Of a DNA stretch of 57,275 nucleotides, positions 1-11,350 are shown one piece after another. The notes beneath the pieces were generated by a model, which had not been told where the DNA came from, did no database searches, and saw only the letters and a list, made by a program, of their open reading frames with translations. This stretch comes from Volvariella volvacea V23 (lineage: Eukaryota; Basidiomycota; Agaricomycetes; Agaricales; Pluteaceae). The first letter of the stretch is position 1. Every line of letters begins with the position of its first letter. The position numbers and the translations under genes were made by a program. Where the stretch lies: assembly GCA_000349905.1 (NCBI GenBank), contig KB722758.1, positions 256,930 to 314,204 of the forward strand, read 5' to 3'.

Positions 1-3000
1 GTACCCTGACATTCGCGGGCATTAGGAGCCTTCAACGCTAGCGCATCACCTCCTCGGGGATAGGATTGTGAAACTTGGAAGGTGACATCGTCTGTAACGT
101 GGATAAACCGTCGAGTTGGGTATAGGGTATATGCAGATCATACATCCAATCCTGGTCAGTAATTCCGAGGCATATGGATGAACCATATTAACAGACCTTT
201 GGCTTCCTTGACTTGTGCATGAACCAACGCTATTGGCTGCAGGACGAAGAAGCGTACGCAGTCAGCTCAATTTATATGGCACACTGAAGAACAGCAACGA
301 ATTACCATTCGGTAGAGCGTTCTCAGAGTGCCATCTAAGAGCACCATGACATCATTGCATAGGTAACCGTGCAACTTCCGTCCACTTTTAGCCTTCACCA
401 ACGGTCCTTCTTTAATCAATCTTCGCGGGCCCATATATCGCGTAGGCTTCGTCAAATCCACTTTGCTGTACCCGTTGTTAAAGGATGGAAGTTCAATCGT
501 GTATGTAAGCGAATTATCCAAAGACGTCACAATTTATCGCCACTTACCTAGTACCAATGAACAGATTCCGCGAAATCTCTTGGAGCAGCTGTCTATTTTC
601 GACTTCCCGTATGTCCTCATTGATTTTGGCTAATATGTCTTCCGCGATGTCGACTGAATTTTGGACGAGGTCTCGTTCATCTCCCGGTTCTGTATATTGA
701 AGAATCTTTCCAAATGCGAGTTAATATTACCTTTTTGAATACGTCATATAAGCAACTTACCTGCTTGACGAGTAGCGGATACCGTGTAATCCGTTGCACT
801 GATTGAGGGGGAGGGGAAGTGATCAGGCAAGTATGATGGAAAATTAGCCTTCAAAGGCTCACTTGGCTCCAACAAGTAGCTTGACAAGTCCAAGTTTCGG
901 ACAGCAGGTTCTTCATGTAGACGCTTTAACAAATTAGATATTTGGTGTCCCACGAAATATGAAGCACTTACCCGAAGATGAGCACCTAGTTCGTGATTCG
1001 AATCTCTCATTGACTTGAGGACTCGGATTGCATTGCCTTGGTTAACACAGTAAATCTAGCAGCGGCGGTGTGCTGAGCGCCTTGGGATCGTTGAAGCCCA
1101 AAGAACTCACGTTGTAAGCCTCCATCTCCCTCATATGCTCGTCCAATATATCACCAATCTGGTCAATGTACAGCCTACATTCCTTTTGCCGACCTTGTAA
1201 CGCGCTCAAAAAAGCCTACTAGAAGTCAGAAAATGAGGTGGTGAGAGCGAAGTCACTCACAGTGTTCACGACCAAGAGTTCCTCGATATTAGCAAAAATC
1301 ACGATGCATTCCTTCTCGGTCATCATCGGTAACATGCTGGAGAAGAACACCTGAAAGCCAAAGGTTAGATCATTCCGAATTTGTCATAAAGAATCGTGGT
1401 GACTTACCTCAACAATCAGTTGCAAATCCTGGACGTAAGCACTCTCGGTCTCAATCAACTCGAAAATCGCCTCCTGTCTCTTTCTCTCCTTTACTGGGAT
1501 ATCCTGTAAAGCGTTCTTATCCAACAAAGAGGCCCATGACTACCAACGCCATCAGTGAGCTCACGAGATATTCTCAATCCCGAGAGGCCAGCTTACCATA
1601 CGCAATGCAGGACTCGGCGCTCTCGAAGGACTACTATTTCTTGACGACCCAGCACCCCCAGCGCCGCTCCCATCCTGCAAAATAGGGCCAGAAATGACCA
1701 ACTTCCTGGTGGATCCATTACTCGCATTATCTCCTTCAACCGGGGTCCTACTCCTCCCCAAGAAGCTGAACAATCCACTATAACTCGAGCTGTGTCCGTG
1801 ACGCCCAGGCGAGCTTGAGCGTGCGGCTGCGGCTGCAGCAGCGTCAGGTGTGAGAGATGAGGAGGACGTGACGGGTCCTGTGTTTGCTCGTATTGGTTGT
1901 CTTCTATAAGATGAGACGTCCCAACGACTAGGCCCTAACAGAGACCCTTTTGTCGACGATGATATCGAAGGCGTCTGCTGATGCTGTTGCTGCAACACCC
2001 CAGGAGGGAAATTTGCAGCAGTAGGCGACAACGAAGAGCCCGTATTCGCCGTGTCAAAGCTCGCCACCGACATCCTATGACGCTCATACCCCTCATGTAT
2101 CTGCCTCTGCCTGTTCCTCTCATACATCTCATAGCGATCATACGCGTCCTCCAGCCTCGCCACATGGTCATTCATCGAATCAGCATCCTCATCCTCATCC
2201 CCATCTCCAGTAGCACTTTGCTCGTCCCCGGCCGTAACCGACGCAGCAGACCCACCGTCCTCCGGCTTCGGGATAGGCGGCAGATCTTTGTCCGAAACGA
2301 TGCTATCCCTCACACTGCCGCTCCTCACAGGGACAGGCGGCGGCGCCCTCCGGGTCTTCCCCATCCCTACGCCCTTCAAATTCTTCCCCGTCCTCAGCTT
2401 GTACTCCTCCTTCTCAACTTCAGGATCCACAAGCAGCCCGGCAGCCTCGAGCACCAGCCTCCGCTCATACTCCCTCGCCATCCTATCGGCTTTACTCTGG
2501 CTGTCATCGGCATCATCCCCTCTCCCTTCTCTATCGCTATCGCTATCATCATCCTCCTCCGACGAGTCGTCCGCTACGATCCCGTCCTCGATCAAATCCG
2601 GCGTGTTCTGTCCCGTCGTCTGAGGAGCAGACTCGGCTGGGCTCTTGGGGAGCTCAGACTCCTTGAACCCGCGTGGGGTGCGGAACACGTTCAAATCCGA
2701 CGATGCGCTAGATTTGAGCGAAAGGTGTTGACTGGACCGTATTGCAGTTGGTCCATTGGTCGGTGCTGTACCTAAAGTACGAGTCCGGGTTTTGGATTTT
2801 GAAGGGCAAGATGAATGGCGGTGTGTGGATATCAGGCGGAGCAGGATCATGAATAAGATAGAGGGAAGAAAGACGGGTAAGAAGTCGATGCCCCCAGGTA
2901 AGTGGCAAAGATGTATCACCAACAGCATAACGTTAGGCGTTTATCCGACGGGCATGGGATATGATAAGATTGTGCCCACACATCCGTGAACAATTGCAGT

Positions 3001-6000
3001 GAGAAGTCCCAAGACAATAGAAGAGGGAGTGAAACAAACCATTTCCGTCCAATCGTTTATAGGCAAAACATTGGGACGTGAGTTGAGTAGAGCGTAATAG
3101 CAATCGCATATAGTGCGGATACCCAATCCCGTTTGAAGGCCAAAGATGGGCAAATTCGTACCAATCCAATATGGTTGCACCCCATACAGCGGCGTACGTG
3201 CACGCGAACACAGATCCAGCATTGAGTATTGCGCATTGACAGATATAAAGTTCCGCAGATATGAGGGAGGAAGGACAAACGTGTTTTTGTGTGGTAGATT
3301 GGGTAGATTGGTAGACGAACGGGAGACACGAAAACGAATTGTATTTCAGAATTGAATTAACGTAAAACAGAAAAAAAAATCCTTTTTAGCCTGTTTATCA
3401 AAAAAGGGAGGAGAAAGATAGGTAAATGAAAATGCGAAAAAGTAGAGATCATTAAAAGTGTTCGAAATAGAGTAATTCGCAACGCAGGAGATTCACCCTG
3501 CGAGCGGGACATCGACATCCCGAGTCCATGTGCGTGCAATGCGAAAAAGGATAGGGGAAGGGGGAGAGAGAGGTGTAAGGGGTGGGCGGGTGCAAAATTT
3601 TTAAAGAAAAGTATCACTAACCCTCTACCAATTCCAGATAAGATGCGGGGACGATGTACACCGCTCCACTTTGTTCCGCCTTCCACCATTCCTCGTCGCT
3701 GGTATCAACAATCGACAGGACTTCGCCTTCATTGAATGATAATTCGTCGGCATTTCCGCTTGCGTACGCGAATGCTGCCTTGGCTTTGACTGAAGAAGCA
3801 TGTAAGCGGAAGGAAAGCAAGAGTCGCAGAGGGTACTCACCTGGCTTGACAACCTCGATGTAATTCTTGGGGAAAAGCCCAGATTTCCCCGTACCAACCA
3901 GAGCACCATACCACCAATCGCCTCCAGATTTGGAGGGATTGACCGTAAGCACAAGATTCTCAGAGAATGCTACACAACCTCCATCAACAACCAAAGAGAA
4001 AGATCCCATTACTGGAGCTACTCACATAAATCCTCAGGACCATCTCCTTCAAACGCATACAACGACCTCGCACGATGCTCTACACCACAAAACATCAACA
4101 CCCCACTCAAATCACGAAACACACATCACTCACGAATAGACTTGTCAATATCAGCCATCAAATCGCTCTCCCCACCCGCACCCGTAACATCATCAACCTG
4201 AATCGACGGAATAGCCGCCGCACCAACAGCCGCAGCGCCAGCAGTAGTAGCAAACCCATTCCCAAACTCCCTCCCAAACCCACCATGATCATCCTCCCCA
4301 TCCTCCGCAAACGACGGCAATTTATCCACTGCAGGCGGCTGCACACCCGCTCCTGCTCCGCCGTCCACAGCTCTGTTCGCAAACCAGTCCACCGACTGTC
4401 TGTTGTCCGCCTTGTTGCTCATCGGGGGTAGAACAGGTGTATCGTCAAACTCAGACGAAGGCGGGAAATATGACGATGGGTCTTCATACGCCACCGGAGC
4501 AACGGCGACAGGCGCAGATGCAGGGGCAGGGGCTGGAGGAGGTGCTGTCGAACTCGCATTAATATGCGCAGGAGGCGCCAAATCCCCCAACACCCTCCCA
4601 CTCCCCGGCGCACCGCTCTTATCCACCGTCTTTGTCGGTCGAAGTTTCATCCCCATCTGGATGGACTGCATCAGCGCGCTCACATCCCCCGGTCCAGCCG
4701 ACGACCCGGCACCAGAAGGTGCGGGCGGGGCAGGTGGTGGAGGTGGTGGGGCAGGGGCACCAAACGCGGGTGGTGCTGGTGGTGCGGGTGGAGGAGGTGC
4801 AGGCGGAGCTCCAGGGGCAGGTGGCGCCGGAGGAGGCGGCGGTGCAAACGTAGGCGGCGCAACCGGCGGAGCCGACGCCGGCCCAGACGCAGCGGTCGGG
4901 GAGGCGGCATTCCCAGTTGGAGCAGCCGACTGCGGGCGGGACGGGAACTGGCTGCCAAACAGCGCCTGGGCAATATTCTTCCTGACATCCCGCGAGCTGG
5001 TGATATCGTCGTCGCTGCTGTCGTCCTCGTCGTCCTTCTCTCTGATGTCGCCCCAGTCGTCGTCGTCCGGCGTGAAGGAGGCGGTAAAGTAGGATGTGGG
5101 CTTCGACGCTGGCGTTGCCGGTGTTGCTGCTGGCGCGGGGCTCCTGGAGGTTACGGGCGGTGCGGGGCTGGGGACGGAGGATATCTTCGCCCAGGGGTTG
5201 TTGTTGGCGCTGCCGCTGGACGGTGTAGAGGGCGTGGCGGCTGCACTTCCTCCGCCTTGGTTAATCAATCGGCTGAATGGATTCGTTGATTTCTCGACGG
5301 CAGGGGGCGACACTGCTGGAGGTGCGGGCGCAGGAGGTGCAGGTGGCGCAGGAGGTGCGGGTGGTGCGGGCGGTGCAGGAGGTACAGCTGGCACTGTCGG
5401 TGCGGGCGCGGGTGGTGGACTCGGCGCCTTGGGCGGTTCAGGAGCGGGGGGAGGAGGCGCAGCAGCCTGAGTCTTTCTCGCCTGAAGCGCCTTCATCCTC
5501 GCCTGGTACTGCTCCTCCTCCAACCTCGCAGCCTCGGCCTCCTCGAGCTCAAGCTGGCGCAACCTCTCTGCCCGCGCCTCACGCTGCTTGCGGAGGGCTT
5601 CGTCGCGCTTACGCAGCTCCACTTCGTAGGGGTCCTCTTCTGGCGGTGGTGGAGGGGGTGCTGGTGCAACGGGAGCTGGAGCTGGAGGCGTGAGTGTGGG
5701 GGAAGCTGGCGCGGATTTGACTGTTGGAGCCCGTCTAGGTGGAGGTGGCGCCGGTGCCCTTGGCTTTGGCGGTGCAGGAGCAGCACGAGGTGTAGCAGCA
5801 GGTGCAGGTGCAGGAGGTGCAGCACGGGCAACAGGGGCAGGGGCAGATGGAGGGGTAGGTGGTGCAGCGGGAGGAGCAGGAGATGCCTTACTTTCCTTCA
5901 ACGCCTTCTCCTGCTCCAGCCGTTCCTTCCTGACCCGTTCCCGTTCCTTCGCCTGCTCCTCAGCAAGCTTAGCCTTCTCCTCTGCCTCTTGCTTGTCCCT

Positions 6001-8158
6001 CTGCAGCCTGTCCTCAACCGACGTATCAATAGAAGGCGACGAGGAGGGAGCGGTGACGCCTAGAGCTTGCATACGAGCCTGTATGCGGCGCTGAGCCTCT
6101 GCACGCGCAAACGCCTGGCGTTCTTCCGCCGTCATGTTCTTTTGTGGGGCGGGCGATGGAGACGGCTTTGGCGTCGGCGACGAGCGGGCGGCAGAAACGG
6201 GCGACTTGACTTGAGGCGGGGGCGAGCGTGCCAGAGGAGGGCTGCGTGCACGAGGTGAGCTACGTGCCGACCGCCCATAGTCGCGCTCACGAGAACGCGA
6301 GCGATCTCGTCGGTATGTATCCCTATCATCACGGTCTCGGTAGTCGCGTTCCTCTCTATCGTATGCACCGCGAGAATAAGGTCTGTCGCGGTCATCATAA
6401 CGGCGCGAAGAATACGAGTCTTCGGTGGTGTCATATCTCCCGAATCGATCATTAGCCCTATCGCGTTCACGGATCCACTGCCGTTTCTCCCTCTCGCGAC
6501 GCTCGTCCCGAGTCTTGAGCTTCCTCTCAACCTCCGGAATCCGTTCATGCATAAGGGACAGCAACTCCCGTTCGAGCTTCCTCCGTTCATCGTCCTTTGC
6601 AGCCGAACGAGGCCCGCGCGTCAGGTAATCCAGATCATCCGTCAGACGCTTAACTCGGTACTTCAGCTCATCCAACTCGCGATCGAGTGCCTCGTCCTCA
6701 GCCGTCTTGGAAGCGTCAGCTGCGGCCGCTCGGTCGAGCATATCCGCAGTGTTGGCCAGTCGACGTTTCAAATCCGTCAAGTCGGACAGCGGACTGTCGT
6801 CGTTACGTGATCGGACGTTATCGCGATTGACGTGTCGTGAGCGGGGCTGATAGAACCCGCCAGGAGGCTCGGCGTCGTCGTGCTTGTAGATCGTCGCATC
6901 GCGTCCAGAGTCGAGCGAGGGCGACGTGCTGTTGAACGAGCGGACCTTGAGACGCGAGACGGGGGTATCGAGCGACGAGGGCGAGCGCGAACGTGTCTCG
7001 TTCCGCAGCAGGTCCTTCATGCGATCCACAGATTCGCCAAGATCGCGCGCGGAGGGTGGAACCAGTTCAGGCGGCAGCTGATCGGGAATGGGTGCACCGC
7101 TCAGCCCTGCCCGAGCAGAGTCAGTGGTGAAACTGTGATGGACGCTGAGGACTTACTTCGATAGATCAGACCCATCGCCACATGAAACTCTGAGATATTG
7201 AGTTTGCCGCGGTCCTCGACATCGGCGAGTGTCCTAGAGATCGAGTGAGATACGCTCCGTGGGAGGGAGAGATAAGCACATACCATACGCGTGCCAGTTC
7301 ATCCTGCGACAATCCGCTTTGTCCGAACACTTCCAACGCAGTCTGACCACTAATGAAACCCGTATTGCCCGCGTCCCAAGCTCTGAAGATGTCGTTGTAG
7401 CTCTTCTTTTCTGACTTGGTCAACGCCCATGAGATCTGAGGTGCACTTCCGCGTTGTTGCTGATTGTATTGCTGGAAGGATTGCTGGAGAGTGAGACCAC
7501 CCTGAAGCTGTGTCGGCGCGAGCTGGGGTGCTCCACCAGCGTTATAAGGCGCCGTTGGATTCAAGGGCATGAATGTAGATGACATCATCTGCAGCCTGGG
7601 ATCCACCCAACCCGTCACTTGGGGGACCAGAGGCCCACGTCCGGGCATACCCGTCTGCTGCGGAAGAAGCCCACCTGCCAGACCGGGTGACGCGCTCAGG
7701 AATCGATTGGGGATTTGCTGGCTCTGGGGGGTGAGCAGGCTAGATCCTTGGGCCTGCTGCTGGAACTGGTTTTGGATCGGTGGGACTGGTGGGGCAGGGG
7801 CGGGGCGAGATTGAAAGGCCCCGCCCACCGCACCCGGAAAACCAGTCTGCTGGGGCTGGATGAAGTTGGACCCGCCAGGAAAACCGGTGGGCTGGGGCTG
7901 CAGACCCTGGAGAGGGCGTTGGCCAGGAAAACCGGTGGGCTGGGGCGCAAGACCGATGCCGAGCTGGGGGACCGATGGCTGCAGCGATTGCTGGGGTTGA
8001 GCAAACTGCGAGAGCTGCTGCTGCTGGAACTGGGGGTTGGGCTGGAACTGGGGATTGGGCTGGAACTGGGGATTGGGCTGGAACTGGGGATTCTGGGCAG
8101 GATAGCCAGTCTGGAGGGGATACTGGTATCCTGGCTGCCCTTGCCCCCATTGCGACAT
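1..8158 (-). CDS. CIN1: Intersectin/Pan1-type endocytic scaffold and RhoGEF (3' end outside window)
   Basis: Exons joined by eye give a protein of roughly 2,100 residues. Seen from the N-terminus: a Gln/Pro-rich tail with NPQFQP repeats and five LxxQxTG motifs (about 7600-7960); one EH domain across two introns (7150-7440, EF loop DVEDRGKLNISEF); a long charged and Pro-rich region with coiled coil (4700-7030); a WH2-like motif (ALMQSIQMGMKLRPTKT, about 4640-4690); SH3-1 (3845-4075, ends in LFPKNYIEVV); SH3-2 (3617-3815); an acidic linker (1600-2766); a DH domain with CR1 (ESAYVQDLQLIVE) and CR3 (MQRITRYPLL, a 38 nt exon at 761-798); and a PH domain (<1-475). Known: intersectins link endocytic coats, Arp2/3-driven actin and Cdc42-type GTPases, and Cryptococcus Cin1 has this layout. 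Inferred: one gene, not two. The start MSQWGQGQ is chosen because the upstream in-frame extension looks like 5' UTR. A C2 domain may lie beyond position 1. Confidence 0.75.
2766..3621 (-). other. Long retained-or-spliced intron separating short and long intersectin isoforms
   Basis: After the second SH3 domain the frame meets TAG at 3617-3619. A donor (G|GTTAGT) overlaps this stop, and an acceptor (TACAG|CA) at 2766 restores the frame into the DH-bearing part, joining ...LELVE to APTNGP. Retention would give a short EH-SH3 protein. Splicing would give the long RhoGEF form. The interval is AT-rich with poly-T on the minus strand near 3365-3410, suiting a 3' UTR or poly(A) site. A separate downstream gene with its own promoter is the alternative. 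Confidence 0.5.
8023..8094 (-). repeat. 18-bp coding tandem repeat (NPQFQP)
   Basis: Three to four near-perfect 18-bp copies of the unit ggattgggctggaactgg lie in the N-terminal tail of the intersectin-like gene and encode successive NPQFQP hexapeptides. NPF-like and QPQ-rich tails are common in endocytic adaptors. Copy number is likely polymorphic. Confidence 0.8.
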
Positions 8159-8890
8159 GATGGTTATGGTCCAAGTGAGCGGGAAAACAGCAACAAACAC
8201 GGCCGACCCCACAGCCGCATCGCCTCACCACGGCCATCGACATGCCCTCAGCGCACGTACACGACGACCAGCCCGGCGCGCAAAAGCACGCTGGTGGGCT
8301 GCCAGTGCACGCACAGGGCTGCCCGATTTTTGGTCGCCGTCATTTCCGCGTGACTGGCAGCACCCTCGGGCCCACCTGCCTGTTTCTCTCCAGGTTGGAG
8401 CAGCCAAGGACATGGTCGCACCCATTTTCGGGCGTCCATGATTCATTTCCCAGCTCTCTGTGCGTGTGGGCTGCCGCGTGTCAGCCACCGCTGATGGCCA
8501 ACCCCCACCACCCCCATCAAGACGCCGTTCGCTCGCTGCGTTCTCATCCACATCTTCTCCCACCCAGTGCCTACTCGCACTGTGGGACCTTTTCCCCAGA
8601 TCCTTCCGGGGTTTTCTCCACATGCGGACAACCCTGCAGGTGTCTCATTACACTTAAGAGGCTGGGGTTCTCTGTTATGCAGACGTTGCACCTTGTCCAC
8701 TCCCATCCTCCGGGATGTGATGGCGATCGAACACCCGCATTAAACACGCGACGCGGAGTATAAAGACTCGCACAAAATAGCCTTATAGCCCATTCTGCCA
8801 GGCCGCTGGCGTAGTCCCTCGGTGAGCAGCTCATTTTCTTTCATTACAGCCGGTGGGCGTTGATTCTTGCACTCGAGCAGTGCAAAAGCG
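8159..8890. promoter_or_regulatory. Divergent intergenic region
   Basis: This 732-bp interval separates the divergent starts of the intersectin-like gene and the F-box gene. It has C-rich and CCACC-rich tracts near 8490-8570. The sequence ggagtataaagac around 8755-8766 holds a TATA-like element about 130 bp upstream of the F-box ATG. No supported ORF was found. Confidence 0.4.
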
Positions 8891-10582
8891 ATGGCCGAAC
8901 CTTTGACCGCCCGCAGCGCTGCTATCGTCGCCCAACGTGCAGCCCTGCTGAAGAAAGAAGCCGAGATTGCTGTCATGCTATCTGAAGTGCGGACGGGTCT
9001 CAATAACCTTCTCCCCATCTCCCAGCTTCCTACCGATATCCTGGAAGACATCTTTGCCATCTGCGTTTCCTGGCTCTATGGAAACCAAAAACCCAAAAAC
9101 CGCCTCGCATGGACTCAAGTATGTCGCGTCTGGCGACAGGTCTCCCTCGATTCCGCACGTTTGTGGCGTTGTATCGACCTTTCGGACTCCCGTCTCGCCA
9201 GGGAGTTCCTAAAACGGTCCAAGACCTCGCCCATCTCCATGATCTCCGCTTCTCCACTCAAACTCTACACCGATGATCTACATCCTCATGCCGAACGATT
9301 GCAGTCGATCGACGTGTTTCTTTTCCCTGACGACATGAACGATCTATTCGACAGCATAGGTCCTAATCTATCCAATCTCACTGACCTTTCTCTTCGCATT
9401 CCACCGGTTTCGGCTAGTATAAGACTGGACATCCCCCTCCCTCGCGTGCGCCGCCTCAACCTCGAAGCCGTCTCCCTCGGCTGGTCCGCATGCACCAGCC
9501 TCACACACCTCTCCCTCCGCGGCATGATCTCATCCTTCGCACCCTCCATCTCCGAACTCCAAACGATATTCTCCAAATCTCCCCACCTCGAATACATCCG
9601 TCTCGAAAACATCGACTCTCTATCCACCGAGACTGAGGAGGGCCAGCACCACCATCCCCCGGCTGAAGCCATCCCGCTGAACAACCTCCAAGAGCTCATC
9701 GTCTTTGCGAAAGACCGCGTTGTGACTTCGGTTCTGTCGAGTATATCCTTCCCTCCGACCACGCGTCTCCGACTCCGCTTTCAGGACCTCCATTCGTTCT
9801 TTTCTTTACGTGTCCCCTACGACCATCACCACCATCACCACGTGTCCGATTCGGAAGCTTACTACAATGACTACAGCAATACGTACGATCACCAAAAGAC
9901 GACGCCTTGTACACTCCGTCTGACCCGTGCCGGCTTCCATCTCCTCCCCCATCCTCACCCGAACACGCCTAAACCATGGTCTGAAGACCCACACGATATC
10001 CTCGTGTCGGTGTTCAGCTCTCCATCACCACCGACTGCTTCTTCTTCCTCCTCTTCCTCTTCTCCTTCATTGTCGCATCTGTCGCTCCGGCAATCGCTTT
10101 CGTCCATTCTCGCATCACTCTCCATCACGCTCAATGCTTTGTGGTCTACGATACATATCACCGCTCTCGAGCTGGGTGCGGACGTCTTGACTCCTGATAT
10201 GCCCAAACAGGACCCCGAGTCCTTCCTCGACTCGCTCCCGCATCTCACCACGATCAGAGTATGCAAGAACCCGATCGAGGGGTTGATTTCCCTCCTATCT
10301 GCTCCCGACAACGAGCACGACGCATCCGCCGAAGCAAAAATCTCCTCTCTCCCTCACTCTACTCTTACCTCCATGGTAGACAAAACTAGTTTACAGTGTG
10401 CGAGCACGCAGACGGCGTTGAGCCACCTGGCTCTCGTCGGCTCGGTGTCGGTGGAGAAGGGTCCGGATGGGGTGTGGAGACGGGTTCACGTAAGGATGGA
10501 CGAGTGTCCTGCTGGTCATGGGTGTGGTGGTCTTGGGGTTTTGGTTCCAAAGTTGAGTCGTACGTCGAGTGGGATTTTTTGA
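8891..10582 (+). CDS. F-box protein with degenerate LRR C-terminus
   Basis: Intronless ORF of 563 residues. An N-terminal coiled coil (residues about 5-45) leads into an F-box with the core PISQLPTDILEDIF, then VCRVWRQVSLDSARLWRCIDL, which is the usual basidiomycete form. The rest is leucine-rich with irregular repeats, a six-histidine run near 9825-9842 and a serine run near 10035-10060. F-box proteins bind Skp1 and present substrates to SCF ubiquitin ligases; the substrate is unknown. The first ATG (ATGGCCGAA) is taken as start because the frame extends upstream only through a TTG codon. Two related F-box genes lie at 19457 and 48155. Expanded F-box families with divergent C-termini are common in mushrooms, so the family is sure but the target is not. 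Confidence 0.85.
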   Translation: MAEPLTARSAAIVAQRAALLKKEAEIAVMLSEVRTGLNNLLPISQLPTDILEDIFAICVSWLYGNQKPKNRLAWTQVCRVWRQVSLDSARLWRCIDLSDSRLAREFLKRSKTSPISMISASPLKLYTDDLHPHAERLQSIDVFLFPDDMNDLFDSIGPNLSNLTDLSLRIPPVSASIRLDIPLPRVRRLNLEAVSLGWSACTSLTHLSLRGMISSFAPSISELQTIFSKSPHLEYIRLENIDSLSTETEEGQHHHPPAEAIPLNNLQELIVFAKDRVVTSVLSSISFPPTTRLRLRFQDLHSFFSLRVPYDHHHHHHVSDSEAYYNDYSNTYDHQKTTPCTLRLTRAGFHLLPHPHPNTPKPWSEDPHDILVSVFSSPSPPTASSSSSSSSPSLSHLSLRQSLSSILASLSITLNALWSTIHITALELGADVLTPDMPKQDPESFLDSLPHLTTIRVCKNPIEGLISLLSAPDNEHDASAEAKISSLPHSTLTSMVDKTSLQCASTQTALSHLALVGSVSVEKGPDGVWRRVHVRMDECPAGHGCGGLGVLVPKLSRTSSGIF

Positions 10583-11350
10583 TTGGTGTCAATGGCTGGT
10601 GGGGGGATCGGTTTGAATGGGGATGGGTTGGGCTCTGAAGATGGGCTTATGTGGTGGTGCAGTAGGTGAAGTAAGAGAGGAGAGTGGGGTGGGCGTTGGG
10701 CTGTAGAATGCTTTGCTTCTTGGATTCTGGTCTTGTTTCTTTCGTTCTCCTTTTCCGTTCGTTGAGCACTCGTGTTTTTTTGGATATTATATTTTGGGTA
10801 TTATTGGGTAGACATCACTGCGTTCACATCGTCGTTTGGTATCAATCTTGGGCTCTTTGACTTCCACTAGGACGGCACAACGTCAATTTTAATGTTGAAG
10901 CAACAGCATCTGGCGTGTAACCACAGCCAACTGACTCAAGCTCCAAATCTTTATCACACCGGCACAGGCCAACCCAATCGGTGGTTCGAAATCCGAATGA
11001 GAACGGATCATGACATGTCGAGATGCTGTAAATCCCTAGCCCTCCACATGGTAGCTATCGCCATAATTGTACACGACACGCCGCCGTGGCTATGTCATAC
11101 GCTGATACAGGGGCGTGATACGAGGAAATTTGACGTTGTGGCTGGACGGAAGATTGAAGGAAGCACAACATCCTTTCCCATCAAAGCTTGATGCATTGTA
11201 TATCACGTCCTGTAGTAGTAGATTCGATGGGGCTATAGTTAGTGCCTTACCCGGCCCCTCCTTTATTCTTAGTACAATGTGCACGACTTACACCCGCCAT
11301 CCTTGACCACCACTTCCTGTAATCGCGAGCGAATTGCATCCAGAGCACCA
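10583..11350. other. Intergenic, F-box 3' flank and GNAT 5' flank
   Basis: This 768-bp stretch has a T/G-rich 3' flank (10690-10810) that fits a polyadenylation region. There is no ORF I can support and no clear TATA box before the GNAT start. Confidence 0.4.

Noticed and set aside
1981..2775. 264-codon Arg-rich plus-strand ORF
   Set aside because: Antisense to the acidic linker of the intersectin-like gene, without start context or family motifs.
2767..2928. Apparent N-terminus MLLVIHLCHLPGG with hydrophobic stretch before the DH part
   Set aside because: It reads like intron sequence; an acceptor at 2766 joins in frame with SH3-2, so a separate membrane protein is not supported.
4403..5092. 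229-codon Gly/Ala-rich plus-strand ORF
   Set aside because: It is the antisense shadow of the Pro/Ala-rich region of the intersectin-like gene; the bias follows from complementing Pro codons.
8011..8100. Possible CRISPR-like short tandem array
   Set aside because: The 18-bp copies are contiguous, without spacers, and encode in-frame NPQFQP units in a eukaryotic gene.
10980..11000. ggttcgaaatcc, resembling a tRNA B-box
   Set aside because: No T-stem pairing, no acceptor stem and no A-box at the right distance.
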